Notes under the pieces: model-generated
What the model saw: only the letters and a program-made list of their open reading frames with translations
Told to the model about the DNA's origin: nothing
Database searches by the model: none
Position numbers and translations under genes: made by a program
Assembly (NCBI GenBank): GCA_964541895.1
Contig: CAZISM010000011.1
Location: 13,191 to 77,190, forward strand
Direction: 5' to 3'
Source of the DNA: CAZISM01 sp964541895
Lineage (GTDB): Bacteria; Zhuqueibacterota; Zhuqueibacteria; Residuimicrobiales; Residuimicrobiaceae
DNA length: 64,000 bases
Shown here: in pieces, positions 36,099-45,183 of the stretch
Position numbering within the stretch: the first letter of the stretch is position 1
Layout: each line of letters begins with the position of its first letter

Positions 36099-37859
36099 TT
36101 ATCGCACCAACACTATTTTGATTTTTTCCAATTTCTGCTTAGCAGTCAATTCAACATAAAAGATGCCCGACGAAGCCGGCGCGCCGCGCTGATCCAGGCC
36201 GTCCCATTGCACGATATGATTTCCGGATGAATAGTATCTGCTGTTAACAAGTGTGCGCATCGTTTGCCCCAACGCATTGTAAATCGTTAACGTAACATTC
36301 TCCGGTTGCTGCAGATAAAACGAGAGCGTGGTGCCGGCATTGAAGGGATTGGGATAATTTTGACGCAACATAAAAGTGGTCGGCAAAGTCTTTCCGCGTT
36401 CCTGTTTATCAACGCCGACAGACTCCATGCCGGGCAGCGCGGCCTCCAGCGTGGCTCGTTTGCCCACAGCGGTCTCGAATGGCATCACATGCAGAGAGCC
36501 CGGAAGATCCGAAGCATAATATTCGGCCAGTATCGAACCAAAAGCGAATTCTGCCTCGGTGAAGGATTGGTCGGAAACAAAAACAAAAGCGCACTGGAAA
36601 GCGGTTTGTGCATTGGGATAGGCCGGAACCCGGCCGCCGCCTTCCGCGTTGATAATATCAGCGATGGTGACGGTGGTGAACGAGTTACAGGTCACATGAT
36701 TCGGATCCGTATAATCCGGATTGTGCAAAATGTGAATCGGTGGTACATCGGAAGGCGGAATCAGTCCCATGATATAGAGTTCCAGGGGGGAAAAGAGCTC
36801 GGACGTTGCGCTCTGATCCCGCAACCGCCAGGTTCCTTCGCCGGCGGCCACCAACCGTTTGCTGCCTACATAGCCGCTCATCTTGCCGTCGATATCGCAA
36901 TTTTCCAACCAGTGGCCGTACCGTTGGTCGGCGCCCGCCAGGCCGTCGACAATGCCGGTGGAAAAACCGGCGCGTACGCCCCACATATGACCCTGCTCAT
37001 GATCAAGTACGTCCGCATTGCCGAAACTGTGATAGATGACCGCTTTGAGCCGCCCGGCGGAGCCATAGCCCGCCGATTCGTCGAAAATAGGCAGGCCGAT
37101 GTGCCGCACACTGTTTTTCACCATGATACAATACGGTACGCGTCTGGCAAAGGAAACCGGCTCAAAAAGATCGGATGCTGGAACAACGACGATGAAATCA
37201 AAGACGTCCGGGAAATAGGAATACAGCTTTTGATATGCTTTTAAAAACACTGTTTCTCCACAGACAATCGGCGTCACGGGATATCCAGGAAAAATTTCAC
37301 CCTTGCTGTCGGTAATAAAAAATGCGGAACGCGTTGCGCAGGCATTCACACCTAAAATGGCGTGGGGGTATTGCATATCGGCTTTGACCAGTCCGATGGA
37401 TGCCGTCTGTCGGCTGACTGAATGGTCTTTTTTGATAACCTTAACTTCCACGCCATATGTCGCGTGCTGACCGCTGAAACGGGTGTAACCATACGAGTTT
37501 CGTCTGTAGCCGCTGCGCGTGTAAATGCCATCGCCGGCCATCCGATCACCATGGGTTCCGTCATCGTAAAGCCGGAGTGAATCGTTACTCATATAAACCC
37601 AGGTACTCCAGATTTGCTTGATGTCCGACCCGGTGGTCACCACTTCCAGCGTAGTGGAATCGATGCCGTCGGTATAAATAACCGGAGGAATAAACCGGCT
37701 GTAGCAGTAGCCGGTTGCAGCAACGCTGGTCGTTGTCTGTGGTTCTTCGCCGGCCGAAGCCATGGACGCACTGCGACCCTGCAGAATGATGAGGGTAATG
37801 AAAAAAGCCCATCGTGGGCATAACGACGGCCCTGCTTTGAAAATATCCAGCCAATTCAA
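36099..37859 (-). CDS. Secreted HExxH metallopeptidase with C-terminal sorting domain
   Basis: 586 residues. TTG 37857-37859 is chosen because GGAGGG lies 5 nt upstream and the following WLDIFKAG...WAFFITLIILQG segment can serve as signal; a longer frame exists. An N-terminal Ig-like domain (LRLYDDGTHGDRMAGDGIYT, the 'choice-of-anchor X' pattern) is followed by a region with VLDHEQGHMWG, a zinc-binding HExxH (HEQGH, about residue 290). The C-terminus (RQNYPNPFNAGTTLSF ... SSGIFYVELTAKQKLEK) is a type IX sorting domain, so export to the surface is expected. Family beyond the zinc motif is not recognised; target unknown. Confidence 0.78.
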   Translation of the reverse strand: MNWLDIFKAGPSLCPRWAFFITLIILQGRSASMASAGEEPQTTTSVAATGYCYSRFIPPVIYTDGIDSTTLEVVTTGSDIKQIWSTWVYMSNDSLRLYDDGTHGDRMAGDGIYTRSGYRRNSYGYTRFSGQHATYGVEVKVIKKDHSVSRQTASIGLVKADMQYPHAILGVNACATRSAFFITDSKGEIFPGYPVTPIVCGETVFLKAYQKLYSYFPDVFDFIVVVPASDLFEPVSFARRVPYCIMVKNSVRHIGLPIFDESAGYGSAGRLKAVIYHSFGNADVLDHEQGHMWGVRAGFSTGIVDGLAGADQRYGHWLENCDIDGKMSGYVGSKRLVAAGEGTWRLRDQSATSELFSPLELYIMGLIPPSDVPPIHILHNPDYTDPNHVTCNSFTTVTIADIINAEGGGRVPAYPNAQTAFQCAFVFVSDQSFTEAEFAFGSILAEYYASDLPGSLHVMPFETAVGKRATLEAALPGMESVGVDKQERGKTLPTTFMLRQNYPNPFNAGTTLSFYLQQPENVTLTIYNALGQTMRTLVNSRYYSSGNHIVQWDGLDQRGAPASSGIFYVELTAKQKLEKIKIVLVR

Positions 37860-38640
37860 GGTGTCCCTCCGTTGTGCTAATCGTTCAGCCAAGACGCATA
37901 TGGTCAACGCAGATTTGTGTGATGCATGCATCGGTTTTCATTGGATATAACAACGTAGTAGCGAAAGGTTATAAAAGAAGATACGTGAATCTAAAGGAAG
38001 CATGATACGCCTGCAAAATACATCACGTCTGTTCTATCTATTAGTCGTTAGCCGCGAGGGATATTTTTAATTTATTTTTCACCGGACATGCCACTGGCTT
38101 GTTCCGGAGATTTCGTTAAAGCGATTTCACACTCTTCCTCTTTATTCATCTCTGGCAAAAGGCCGGATTCTTGTGGCCATCCGGCGGCATGTGTGCTCCC
38201 GCAGTGATTTGGCCTGCTTGCATGCCAGGAAATTTCGCTTGCTTTTCAGGGCAATGGTGGATAATTTAACGGCAGAGAGAGAGCGCAGCAGGTGTTCGAT
38301 GTGGTTTGACACTCTGAAAATGGGTAAACGGCTGGGTATGAGACGCCTGCAGGAGAAAGATTTCCTCAATTTTTATTATCCCTGCAACATCAAATTCCCT
38401 TTCAGATGATCTCAACCGGGGTGATGCTTCACTATCTCCGGCGACTTCTTATACGACTGGATCTATTTTGCTGCGGAGGTTACCGGATCCCTGGCTGCCA
38501 TGGCCAATGAAATCCGGTTCGTGTGTAATTTTTTCGCGCAGAAACCGCTGCAGTCTACTCGCCGGTATCGGTTTTGTTTTATCAGGTGTCCCGGTGTTCC
38601 ATTATCGGCAAAGGAAACGCAAGTGCGGCAAACGGTGGTC
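37860..38640. other. Intergenic region between divergent genes
   Basis: 780 bp between the metallopeptidase gene (leftward) and the polysaccharide locus (rightward). A plus-strand frame at 38173-38409 (78 codons) has no recognisable pattern. The coding start of the next gene could be as early as ATG 38500. No repeat copy or clear terminator was found. Confidence 0.4.
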
Positions 38641-40170
38641 ATGAACAGATGGAGACATAAAATCAAGGCCATGACCTCGGCCCTCCCGACCTCGTTCCGT
38701 GATCCGATCCATTGGCTTTTTGCTGGTATATATGTAACGCTGCTGCTGATCACCGTCTGGCACCACGAGATGTGGCGTGACGAGTTGGAGGTGTGGCTGG
38801 TCGTCCGGGATAATTCGATCTCATCCATGTTCAGCCATCTGCATACCGTCGCGCATCCACCACTTTGGTATGTAATCGTTTGGCTGGTACAACAGTTCAG
38901 TTCGGATCCCGTCGCCATGCAAACGGCGCATGTTGTCATCGCCATAGGGACCATGACGCTGTTGTTGTTCTACTCCCCGTTCCATCGATGGCACAAGTTT
39001 TTACTGGTCGCCAACTATTATTTTCTGTATGAATTTGGCGCCATCAGCCGCAATTACAGCCTGTGCGTTTTTTTTGCGTTCGTTATCGTCATTTTGTTTT
39101 GTCGACGCCAACGACCCTTTTGGTTGTTATCGGCGAGTTTGCTGCTGCTCGGCCTGACCAATTTCCTGGGCATGATTCTCGTTTTCGGTTTTTGCCTCTA
39201 TCTTTTGGCGGAATCCATCCAAAATCATGGCTCTGTGGACACTAACCGACTCTTAAGAACGAGCTCCGTGCTTGCCATTGCGGCGGTTGGAGTAATGGCG
39301 GCGGCATTTTCAGCGTATCCGTTTCAGGGTTGGCAAGTAGTGACGATGATAAAAGAGCGCCTGATCCGTCCCGATCATTTTTATTTCTTGCTGAAAGCGC
39401 TGAGTAAAAGTTATATTCCCGTGCCGCCGCTGCGTACGGCGTTTTGGAATGAATCCCTGTTTTCCCCGAGACTGTTGCTGCTGGGAGCGCCATTTATCCT
39501 TTTTCTGGCATCACTGTTGTTGCGTGCCCGTCCGTTGATCCTGGCGTTTTATCTCTTCATTACCGGTATGCTGGCGTTGTTTTTTTACTTTTATTTTACC
39601 GGTTATCTTCGCCATCACGGCTTTTTCTTCCTTACGTGGTTCTTAGCTTGCTGGCTCTATTGTGGTCAGCAGGAGGAAGCGGCGCGCGTCACCAATCTGC
39701 GATGGGCAAAGTCGGCGCTGATCGCCCTCTTGTCGGTCCAGGCCCTGGCCGGCCTGATTGCGCTCGTGCTTGAAGTTCGCCATCCTTTTTCAGCCGGTCA
39801 ACAGGCCGCTCAGTATATCCGGGAGAACCATTTGCAGAAAAGCGTTCTGGTCGGTGATCCGGATTATGCCATGCAGTCCGTCTCTGCCTGGTTGAATCAA
39901 AAACTCTACTATCCCATCATAGACGATGAAGGTTCCTTTGTCCTTTGGCCGGATCCCAGAAGAAAAAAAACATCGCCTGACCAAACCCATTTCAAATCCG
40001 CGTATCGCGACTATGTGCAACAATCGACCCAGCGGCTTGCGGACAGCTTACGGGTTCAAGCCGTATTGATAACCAATTATCGTTTGGATCGGCCGCTGCT
40101 GATTAGTTTTACCGGCACCATCGAGCCGAACGAAAAGATGTATCTCTATATGTTTCCACCAAAGCCATGA
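38641..40170 (+). CDS. GT39-like membrane glycosyltransferase of the polysaccharide locus
   Basis: About 509 residues from ATG 38641 (ATG 38500 would add 47 non-hydrophobic residues; no start has a good ribosome binding site). Multiple TM helices; the first loop contains WHHEMWRDELEVWLV, with the acidic pair typical of GT39/ArnT-like transferases, and HPPLWYVIVW, also common in this group. The last 120 residues are soluble (YIRENHLQKSVLVGDPDYAM...). It would take a sugar from a polyprenyl-phosphate donor on the periplasmic side. It overlaps the next glycosyltransferase gene by ATGA, the first of a chain of such overlaps to 47107. Confidence 0.72.
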   Translation: MNRWRHKIKAMTSALPTSFRDPIHWLFAGIYVTLLLITVWHHEMWRDELEVWLVVRDNSISSMFSHLHTVAHPPLWYVIVWLVQQFSSDPVAMQTAHVVIAIGTMTLLLFYSPFHRWHKFLLVANYYFLYEFGAISRNYSLCVFFAFVIVILFCRRQRPFWLLSASLLLLGLTNFLGMILVFGFCLYLLAESIQNHGSVDTNRLLRTSSVLAIAAVGVMAAAFSAYPFQGWQVVTMIKERLIRPDHFYFLLKALSKSYIPVPPLRTAFWNESLFSPRLLLLGAPFILFLASLLLRARPLILAFYLFITGMLALFFYFYFTGYLRHHGFFFLTWFLACWLYCGQQEEAARVTNLRWAKSALIALLSVQALAGLIALVLEVRHPFSAGQQAAQYIRENHLQKSVLVGDPDYAMQSVSAWLNQKLYYPIIDDEGSFVLWPDPRRKKTSPDQTHFKSAYRDYVQQSTQRLADSLRVQAVLITNYRLDRPLLISFTGTIEPNEKMYLYMFPPKP

Positions 40171-41318
40171 AGAACAGTGCCCGGATATGGTTGGTGCAGC
40201 CCAGCCTGATGCCGCCCGGCGGCGGCAACGGCGTAGCCGCGTGGATGCTGGAGGCGCTGAAAACGCGTTATCCGTTGTCCGTTCTCACCTGGAGCCCGCC
40301 CGACCTAAAGGCCGTCAACGATTATTACGGCACCGATTTGCGGGACCGGGATTTCCGCTTATACACCGTCCCAAAGGTTCTGCGCACGCTCGTTGAACTG
40401 GAGCGGGATCCCTTCAGCATTCAAAAACAGGGGCTGTTAATGCGCTTCGCTAAAACCTGGCGACGACCGCAGGAGCCGGCCATTTGCGCTCATAACGAGA
40501 TGGATCTGGGCGAACGGTGCATTCAATACGTGCATTACCCGTGGATGGGGTTGCATTATGTGAACAGGCGCTTTTTGCAGAGATGGCGCCCGTGGCGAGT
40601 GATCTCCGGTTTTTCATTTGAGAGAATACGCAGAAACATCACCCTGGTAAATTCGCAATGGACGCAATGTGTATATGAACGGATCTATCAGGCCCCGGCA
40701 ACCGTTTTATATCCGCCGGTGTGGAGCGACGTCCCGCGCCGGCCCTGGGCAGAGCGTGAGAATGGTTTTGTATGCGTCGGTCGGTTTTCACCGGAGAAAC
40801 AGTTAGGCAAATTGATTGACCTGCTCGCGGCGGTTCGCGCTGCGGGTGAACCTGTCCATTTGCATCTAACAGGCACGGCAGGTCCTGAACGATTTGAACA
40901 AGACTATTTTCGCGATCTGAAATTGAAAACAGCTTCCTTAACAGATTGGGTGCATTGGGAAGAACATCTCTCCCGTGCGCAGTTGAGCGAATTAATGGTC
41001 GCCCACCGCTACGGCATCCATCGTATGGAAGAAGAGCATTTTGGCGTCGCCGTCGCCGAACTGATGGCTGCCGGTTCGATCGTTTTTGCCCACAACTCCG
41101 GCGGTCCGGCGGAAACCCTGGCCGAGTTCCCGTCATTGCTCTTTCGTCAGCAAGAAGAGGCGGTGGCAAAAATTCTGAACGTGCTGCGCGACCGATCGCA
41201 GCACGCGACGCTGAGTGACCGTTTACAAAGGCGAGCCGCCGAATTTTCAGTCGGTCGCTTTATGGAGGAGATACAAAAGCTGGTCGAGGCCACTTTTGCA
41301 ACGGCGGTTACCGTATGA
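40167..41318 (+). CDS. GT4-family glycosyltransferase
   Basis: 383 residues, starting at ATGA over the previous stop. An N-terminal GT-B domain with a glycine-rich MPPGGGNGVAAWMLEAL loop is followed by a C-terminal domain: FVCVGRFSPEKQLGKLIDLL and EEEHFGVAVAELMAAG, the E-x7-E motif that binds the nucleotide-sugar in GT4. The N-terminal half lacks TM segments, so it works in the cytosol on a lipid-linked glycan. Context places it in export-type polysaccharide synthesis. Donor and acceptor unknown. Confidence 0.85.
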   Translation: MKNSARIWLVQPSLMPPGGGNGVAAWMLEALKTRYPLSVLTWSPPDLKAVNDYYGTDLRDRDFRLYTVPKVLRTLVELERDPFSIQKQGLLMRFAKTWRRPQEPAICAHNEMDLGERCIQYVHYPWMGLHYVNRRFLQRWRPWRVISGFSFERIRRNITLVNSQWTQCVYERIYQAPATVLYPPVWSDVPRRPWAERENGFVCVGRFSPEKQLGKLIDLLAAVRAAGEPVHLHLTGTAGPERFEQDYFRDLKLKTASLTDWVHWEEHLSRAQLSELMVAHRYGIHRMEEEHFGVAVAELMAAGSIVFAHNSGGPAETLAEFPSLLFRQQEEAVAKILNVLRDRSQHATLSDRLQRRAAEFSVGRFMEEIQKLVEATFATAVTV

Positions 41319-42013
41319 TACGCCTCAGCCTGTTGATTGCCTCTCTTGAAGAGCGCCATGACCGACTGACGCACCTGCAGGCCGAACTTGCCCGGCAAAT
41401 CGAACGGGATGCCCGGCCGGGTGAGGTAGAGGTGCTGACGTGCGTAGACCATGGCCAACTGCGCATCGGCGACAAGCGTAATCAGTTGATGGCAGCGGCA
41501 AGCGGCGACTATCTGGCCTTTATCGATGATGATGATTGGATTGCGCCCAACTATATCGCGTTGGTCTGCGCCGCGTTGCGCCGCCGGCCGTCCGTGGACG
41601 GCCTGGGGATTGTCGGAGTGGTTTATTTTCGCGGGCGGCATCCACAATTGTTTGTACATTCGCGAGAGTATCCCCGCTATGTCAAGCACTCCGATATATT
41701 TTATCGGCCGCCGTATCATCTCAATCCCATCCGTCGCGACATCGCTTTGTGCTATCCGTTTCCCTCCGTGAGGTATTCCGAGGATATCGATTGGGCGATG
41801 CGATTGTGTCGCGATCAGGCGTTACGATCAGAGATTTTTATTCCAGAAGTCATCTATTTTTATTTTTCACGTCGTGCGTGGTCCTTGCAGTGGTGTATCG
41901 ATCATACCGAATCGATCCGTCATCGGATGGGTTTGGAGCTGGCTAATCGAATTCGTGTGCAAAGATGGTTGGCACGCACGTGGCATGATGTACGTAAAAT
42001 GGGAGCGCCCTGA
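41315..42013 (+). CDS. GT2-family glycosyltransferase (GT-A fold)
   Basis: 232 residues; ATGA overlap with the upstream gene. LSLLIASLEERHDRL opens a GT-A domain, and GDYLAFIDDDDWIAPNYI is the DxD metal/nucleotide-sugar site. SEDIDWAMRLC is the catalytic-base (ED) region found in GT2 enzymes. It is short and has no TM segment. It shares its stop with the next start (TGATG), so expression is coupled. Confidence 0.85.
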   Translation: MIRLSLLIASLEERHDRLTHLQAELARQIERDARPGEVEVLTCVDHGQLRIGDKRNQLMAAASGDYLAFIDDDDWIAPNYIALVCAALRRRPSVDGLGIVGVVYFRGRHPQLFVHSREYPRYVKHSDIFYRPPYHLNPIRRDIALCYPFPSVRYSEDIDWAMRLCRDQALRSEIFIPEVIYFYFSRRAWSLQWCIDHTESIRHRMGLELANRIRVQRWLARTWHDVRKMGAP

Positions 42014-42807
42014 TGTTGCCGCAGGTGTTGGTGTTGACGCCGGTCAAAGATGCGGCGCCGTTTCTGGACCGGTATTTTCAATTACTGGAAGCGCTTGACT
42101 ATCCACGCGAATTGTTAACCGTCGCTCTGTTGGAAAGTGACAGTCGGGACGACACCTGGAATCGGTTGCAGCGTTTGCAGGAGGAAAAAACAGCGTTGTT
42201 TAACGAGGTCAAGATCTGGAAAAGGGATTTCAACTTTCACATGCCGGAGGGCGTAGCCCGCTATGCTTTTGGCCGCCAGATCCCCAGGCGTCGCGTGCTG
42301 GCGAAGAGTCGAAATTATCTGTTGTCGCGGGCGCTGGAGGAACAGGAGTGGGTGTTGTGGATCGACGTCGATCTCGTCGAGTACCCGCCGGATATCCTTC
42401 GCACCCTGCTGGCGACCGAAAAAGAGATCATTACGCCCAATTGCGTGCAGCATTATGGCGGAAAGAGCTTTGATCTGAATGCGTGGTATCGCCGGGGCAA
42501 ATACCATTTGCATGACCTGAAGAACAAGGGCGACCTGGTACGCTTGCATACCGTGGGCGGAACCATGCTGTTGATTCAGGCCGATCTGCATCGGGAAGGA
42601 TTGGTCTTCCCGCCGTTCCTGTATGGCAAGCGGAGTCGTCTGATTCGATCTTTTAATTGGCTGGTGCCCAGGCGACAACTATGGCGATGGCGATCACGGC
42701 CGTTTCAGGGTGAAATAGAAACTGAGGGTTTGGGCATTATGGCGCATGATATGGGCTATCGCTGTTGGGGGATGCCCAACGTGGAGATACTGCATCGTGA
42801 CTCTTGA
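42013..42807 (+). CDS. GT62/Anp1-like glycosyltransferase
   Basis: 264 residues, starting within TGATG. The pattern VLVLTPVKDAAPFLDRYFQL, LLESDSRDDT, RRRVLAKSRNYLLSRAL, then EWVLWIDVDLVEYPPDI and IITPNCVQHY is that of the Anp1/Mnn9/Van1 family (GT62), known mainly as yeast Golgi mannosyltransferases, with DVD as the metal-binding motif. Bacterial members are less often discussed. Here it lies in a polysaccharide locus with GT4 and GT10 enzymes. A mannosyl-type transfer is possible but cannot be stated from sequence alone. Confidence 0.72.
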   Translation: MLPQVLVLTPVKDAAPFLDRYFQLLEALDYPRELLTVALLESDSRDDTWNRLQRLQEEKTALFNEVKIWKRDFNFHMPEGVARYAFGRQIPRRRVLAKSRNYLLSRALEEQEWVLWIDVDLVEYPPDILRTLLATEKEIITPNCVQHYGGKSFDLNAWYRRGKYHLHDLKNKGDLVRLHTVGGTMLLIQADLHREGLVFPPFLYGKRSRLIRSFNWLVPRRQLWRWRSRPFQGEIETEGLGIMAHDMGYRCWGMPNVEILHRDS

Positions 42808-43957
42808 TCCGGTACAGGAGCCGCGCAGGCTTCATGGGCTGCAAGTACGCGGACCGTTTCGGGGCGCCGGCGGCTATGATCAATTGGTACGGGAGTGGGT
42901 TCGTGCCTTGTTGGCTCAAAAAACGCCGCTGCAATTAATCGACATCAAGGATTGGTACCCGTTGCATTGGCCGGACGCCGAACCCGATAGTGTGTTGGAA
43001 GGTCTTGCTCGACCGGTCGAGGCCAGTATCAGCCTGCAGGTGTGTATGCCGCCGCAGGTGAAGAAAAAACGCGGTTTTCGTTTGGTCAACTATACCATGT
43101 TTGAAGCGGATCGGGTACCGCGTCAATGGATTCGCTGCAATAAGCGCCACGATCTGGTGATTTTGCCCCATGACGGCTGTGTCCAGGCCTGGACGGACGG
43201 CGGTTTCCCTGCCGATCGAATACGAAAGTGCCCGCAAGGAGTAGACGCAGAGCGCTTTCATCCACAGCAATTGGCGCTGCCGTTGCCGGCGGTTGACGAC
43301 CGGGATGTTTCGAGCTTTCAGTTTCGTTTTCTGCATGTCGCTGATTATATGCCGCGAAAAAATCTGGTCGGCTTGTTGCGGATCTGGTTGCAGGTAACGC
43401 GACCTGCGGATGATGCCGTGTTGATCTGCAAAATAAACTGCTCCGCGGCCAGATGGAAAAAAAAACTGGCTGCAGACCTGGCCAAAGCACAAGCGCTTGC
43501 AGGCGTCGGCTGGGGCCAGGCCGCTCCGATCCTCTTCCTGCACAATTGGATTTTGCCGCCGGCCGACATGCCGCGACTCTTCGCCTGTGCCACGCACTAC
43601 TGGAGCATGTCCTTTGGCGAAGGCTGGGATCTGCCGATGATGGAGGCGGCGGCCAGTGGCCTGCAGTTGATCGCGCCGGATCACTCGGCCTATCAAACCT
43701 ATTTGGACAAAGAGATCGCCTGGTTGATTCCCAGCCGGCCGGTTCCTGCCGTTTTCGAATGGGATCGACCCACCGAACGCCTGTTCCGCGGCAGCCGCTG
43801 GTGGCAGCCCGATTTGAGCCTTGGCAGCGACATGCTGCGCGATATTCTTGATCACGATCGGCACACTCCTGAATCGGCGCGCGAGCGCGTTAAAAACCAT
43901 TATAGCTGGGCGCAGTCCGCGGAACAGTTGCGAACTATCCTTGTCGAGTTGGCATGA
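42797..43957 (+). CDS. GT4-like glycosyltransferase
   Basis: 386 residues from GTG 42797, overlapping the previous gene by 11 bp; an ATG at 42746 would overlap much more. GPFRGAGGYDQLVREWV is the N-terminal donor/acceptor loop; FLHVADYMPRKNLVGLLRIW and SMSFGEGWDLPMMEAAASG (E-x7-E type) mark a GT-B enzyme. The region NYTMFEADRVPRQW is common in GT4 proteins of O-antigen-type loci. Cytosolic. Confidence 0.82.
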   Translation: MTLDPVQEPRRLHGLQVRGPFRGAGGYDQLVREWVRALLAQKTPLQLIDIKDWYPLHWPDAEPDSVLEGLARPVEASISLQVCMPPQVKKKRGFRLVNYTMFEADRVPRQWIRCNKRHDLVILPHDGCVQAWTDGGFPADRIRKCPQGVDAERFHPQQLALPLPAVDDRDVSSFQFRFLHVADYMPRKNLVGLLRIWLQVTRPADDAVLICKINCSAARWKKKLAADLAKAQALAGVGWGQAAPILFLHNWILPPADMPRLFACATHYWSMSFGEGWDLPMMEAAASGLQLIAPDHSAYQTYLDKEIAWLIPSRPVPAVFEWDRPTERLFRGSRWWQPDLSLGSDMLRDILDHDRHTPESARERVKNHYSWAQSAEQLRTILVELA

Positions 43958-45180
43958 ATTCTCCCAAAAGACCATTGTCGGTTTTGCAGGTGACCCTGGG
44001 TGTGCCGTGGCCGCCGGACACCGGCTTTCGGCAGCGGGATTATTATCTGTTACGCTCCACCACTCGGTACCATCACGTCCACTTGCTTTGCCTTTATCAA
44101 CAAGGCGCTCACTTGCCAGATGAGGCCTCGCTGCGGTCGATGTGCAAGCGTGTCGAGCTGTTCCCGATCTATTCGAAACCGAACAGCAAAAATTTGGGCT
44201 CGGTTTGGCAGCGGATGCGCGACGGCGACCCGTTGGCCACCGCGCCCTATTTTTCCAAACTGATATTCGAACGAATTCAGCAGTTGCTGATCACGGAAAA
44301 ATTTGATATCTTTCAAATCGAACATTCGTTCCTGTTGCCGTACCGTCGCGCAACACCAAAAGGATTCAGCGGAAAAACCGTACTCTCATTACATAATATC
44401 GGCGCGGTTCAGTATCGTCGCATGGTCAACCTGGCCTTGCCCTTGCCGACCCGGCTGATGTTTGCCGTAAAAAGCCTGTTGATGCGTAATTGGGAAGCCC
44501 GTCATGCATCCGATTTTGATCGGGTGATTACCTGCTCCACGAGCGATGCCCAATGGCTGTTACGGCGAAACGCTCGCGCATCGGTATCGGTGATTGACAA
44601 TGGAGTCGATGCCGCCTCTTTGCCGATTTTAGCTGCGCCGAAGAATGAAGGAAATCTTTTGTTTGTCGGCTCGATGATATATCCGCCAAACGAAGATGCG
44701 ATGCTCTATTTTTGCCGTTCTATCCGTCCGTTACTGTTACAAACGGTGCCGGACGCTCATCTCTGGATCGTCGGTCATGAACCCGCTCCACGACTGCTGA
44801 AGCTCGCCGCGGATCCGCTTCTTCATGTCACCGGCTATGTGGAGAAGCTGACCCCCTATTATGAACTCGCCGATCTGGTCATCGTCCCGTTGCGGGCCGG
44901 CAGCGGCAGCCGCTTGAAAATTCTTGAGGCCATGGCCATGGGCCGGGCAGTGGTTTCCACCACCTTGGGTTGCGAAGGGCTGGAGTTGGAGAAGGGCACT
45001 CATCTGGCGATCGCCGATGATCCGGTTGAATTCAGCCGACAGATCATCACCCTGTTGCACGACAAAGAAAAGCGCTGCGCCATGGCGGAGCGTGCGCGCC
45101 GATGGGTGGAGAAGCGATATGATTGGACCTTATTGGGGAATAAACTGATTACTCTCTACGATGAGCTGGTGAGCCGTTAG
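43954..45180 (+). CDS. GT4-family glycosyltransferase (sugar transfer, PEP-CTERM/Wzx-type loci)
   Basis: 408 residues; ATGA overlap. VLQVTLGVPWPPDTGFRQRDYYLL is a typical GT-B start. LLFVGSMIYPPNEDAMLYFC and LADLVIVPLRAGSGSRLKILEAMAMG are the C-terminal donor-site motifs of this group. Residues around LSLHNIGAVQYRRM belong to the N-terminal domain. Cytosolic; it is followed 3 bp later by the GT10-like gene. Specificity unknown. Confidence 0.85.
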   Translation: MNSPKRPLSVLQVTLGVPWPPDTGFRQRDYYLLRSTTRYHHVHLLCLYQQGAHLPDEASLRSMCKRVELFPIYSKPNSKNLGSVWQRMRDGDPLATAPYFSKLIFERIQQLLITEKFDIFQIEHSFLLPYRRATPKGFSGKTVLSLHNIGAVQYRRMVNLALPLPTRLMFAVKSLLMRNWEARHASDFDRVITCSTSDAQWLLRRNARASVSVIDNGVDAASLPILAAPKNEGNLLFVGSMIYPPNEDAMLYFCRSIRPLLLQTVPDAHLWIVGHEPAPRLLKLAADPLLHVTGYVEKLTPYYELADLVIVPLRAGSGSRLKILEAMAMGRAVVSTTLGCEGLELEKGTHLAIADDPVEFSRQIITLLHDKEKRCAMAERARRWVEKRYDWTLLGNKLITLYDELVSR

Positions 45181-45183
45181 ATC

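Noticed and set aside
36306..37244. Plus-strand frame of 312 codons
   Set aside because: Antisense to the HExxH metallopeptidase with its sorting domain; no recognisable protein.
38173..38409. 78-codon plus-strand frame in the gap before the polysaccharide locus
   Set aside because: No motif, no ribosome binding site and no link to neighbours; not reported as a gene.
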